Below, piece by piece: positions 5,021 to 5,827 of a stretch of DNA of 5,827 nt. A program made the translations under genes and the position numbers. Positions within the stretch are counted from its first letter, which is position 1. The number at the start of each line of letters is the position of its first letter. The DNA lies in NCBI GenBank assembly GCA_013813215.1, contig JACCSC010000196.1:1-5827 (forward strand), written 5' to 3'. Source of the stretch: Geodermatophilaceae bacterium (GTDB lineage Bacteria; Actinomycetota; Actinomycetes; Mycobacteriales; Geodermatophilaceae). The notes below the pieces were generated by a model. That model did not search any database, was not told the origin of the DNA, and saw only the letters and a program-made list of their open reading frames with translations.

Positions 5021-5827
5021 GCACGCTCCCGCAGGATGCCGAGCGGGAGCGCACTGCCGAGGTGTCGGTGCCCGAACTCGTCGTCGACGATCTGACGGTC
5101 GCCTTCGCCGGACTCACCGCACTCGATGCGGTCTCCTTCACCGTCGCACCCGGCTCGATCCATGCAGTGATCGGTCCGAACGGCGCGGGCAAGTCGACCT
5201 GCTTCAACGTGCTCTCCGGCGTGTACCGGGCGACGAGCGGGAGTGTGCGGTTCGGGTCCACGGAGCTGACCAGGCTCGGACCGCATCGGATCGCCGGACT
5301 CGGCGTTGCCCGGGCGTTCCAGAACATCGCGTTGTCGGCGAGCCAGAGCGTGCTGGAGAACCTCATGCTCGGGCGGCACCACCTGACCCGGGCCGGGTTC
5401 GTGTCCGCCGGCCTGCGGTTGCCCCACGCGCGCCGGGAGGAACGCCGCCATCGGGACCGGGTGATCGAGATCGCCGAGTTCATGGGCCTCGGGCCGCGCC
5501 TGCAGCTGCCCGCGGGCCTGCTCGCGTACGGCGAGCAGAAGCGCGTGGACATGGCCCGTGCCCTGTGCACGGAGCCGCGCATCCTGCTACTCGACGAACC
5601 GGTCGCCGGGATGAACTCCGACGAGACCGACCAGATGGGCCTGACCATCAAGGACATCCGCGACGCCCTCGGGATCTCCGTGGTGCTCGTGGAGCACGAC
5701 ATGGGCCTGGTCATGGAGATCGCCGACCGGGTCACGGTGCTGGACTTCGGCCGGCGGATCGCGGATGGACCCCCCGCTGAGGTACAGAACGATCCGGAGG
5801 TCATCCGGGCCTACCTCGGATCGGCCG
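5017..5827 (+). CDS. livG: LivG-type ABC transporter ATP-binding protein (3' end beyond the right edge)
   Basis: The frame stays open to the window end, giving about 270 residues. From a TTG at 5017 it shows Walker A GPNGAGKST (53-61), Q-loop Gln102 in ARAFQNIALS, signature LAYGEQKRVDMARAL (169-183), Walker B ILLLDEPVAGMN (189-200) and H-loop His227 in VVLVEHDMG. The FQN motif, long insert before the signature and DEPVAGMN are LivG traits. The last visible residues, VIRAYLGSA, are near the usual C-terminus, so little is missing. TTGA at 5017-5020 joins this start to the livF stop and suggests translational coupling; a GGTGGG stretch just upstream may be the ribosome site. GTG at 5008, 5062 or 5068 are alternative starts, since homology proper begins near residue 20. 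LivG should pair with LivF as an ATPase heterodimer. The permease and binding-protein genes are not in view. Confidence 0.93.
   Translation, partial: MSTLPQDAERERTAEVSVPELVVDDLTVAFAGLTALDAVSFTVAPGSIHAVIGPNGAGKSTCFNVLSGVYRATSGSVRFGSTELTRLGPHRIAGLGVARAFQNIALSASQSVLENLMLGRHHLTRAGFVSAGLRLPHARREERRHRDRVIEIAEFMGLGPRLQLPAGLLAYGEQKRVDMARALCTEPRILLLDEPVAGMNSDETDQMGLTIKDIRDALGISVVLVEHDMGLVMEIADRVTVLDFGRRIADGPPAEVQNDPEVIRAYLGSA

Noticed and set aside
1..5827. CRISPR array, tRNA, transposase, phage or toxin-antitoxin genes
   Set aside because: No spaced direct repeats of CRISPR size, cloverleaf with CCA end, transposase or integrase motifs, or toxin/antitoxin-like pair was recognised on either strand.

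Overview
This GC-rich window (roughly 70% by eye, with GTG and TTG starts and G/C in most third codon positions) looks like an actinobacterial chromosome. The gene families agree: a GAF-ANTAR regulator, a PAS protein, a ChaB protein with a Rho-N-like tail, a bacterial type IB topoisomerase, an Ala/Val-rich helical protein of a type I associate with actinobacteria, and Liv-type ABC ATPases. I cannot name a genus. I see no tRNA, rRNA, CRISPR array, insertion sequence or integrase.

Layout. (1) Positions 1-1573 hold a divergent signalling pair. A PAS-domain protein on the minus strand runs off the left edge, and a GAF-ANTAR RNA-binding regulator lies on the plus strand. The 119-bp gap between them carries three 11-bp tandem repeats containing TTGAC, the last of which can act as a -35 box. 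(2) Positions 1584-3320 hold a small, damaged island. On the minus strand a 56-aa acidic protein is followed by a ChaB-family protein; divergent from them on the plus strand is a type IB topoisomerase. The ChaB gene has two frameshifts that cancel each other, about 72 codons apart. The topoisomerase gene has a single in-frame TAA where its family has a codon for tyrosine. (3) Positions 3328-4029 (minus) encode a 233-aa helical protein of unknown function, convergent with the topoisomerase gene. (4) A 199-bp intergenic region rich in short palindromes precedes a plus-strand operon of two branched-chain amino-acid-type ABC ATPases, livF then livG. They overlap by four bases, and livG runs off the right edge.

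How the genes may work together. The PAS and GAF-ANTAR proteins could form a sensory pair whose output is transcription antitermination; this is inference from family and adjacency. The ChaB, acidic protein and topoisomerase genes look like a DNA-topology or stress-related accessory group, and its role is unproven. LivF and LivG are the two ATPases of a HAAT-family importer, whose permeases and binding protein presumably lie beyond the right edge.

I did not find a convincing new multi-gene system. The most striking signals are the three coding lesions between 1617 and 2732, the 11-bp phased repeats at 728-760, and a 10-codon ORF ending inside the livF start that is either a leader peptide or evidence of another frameshift. 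Sequence error is a live explanation for the lesions and should be excluded first.
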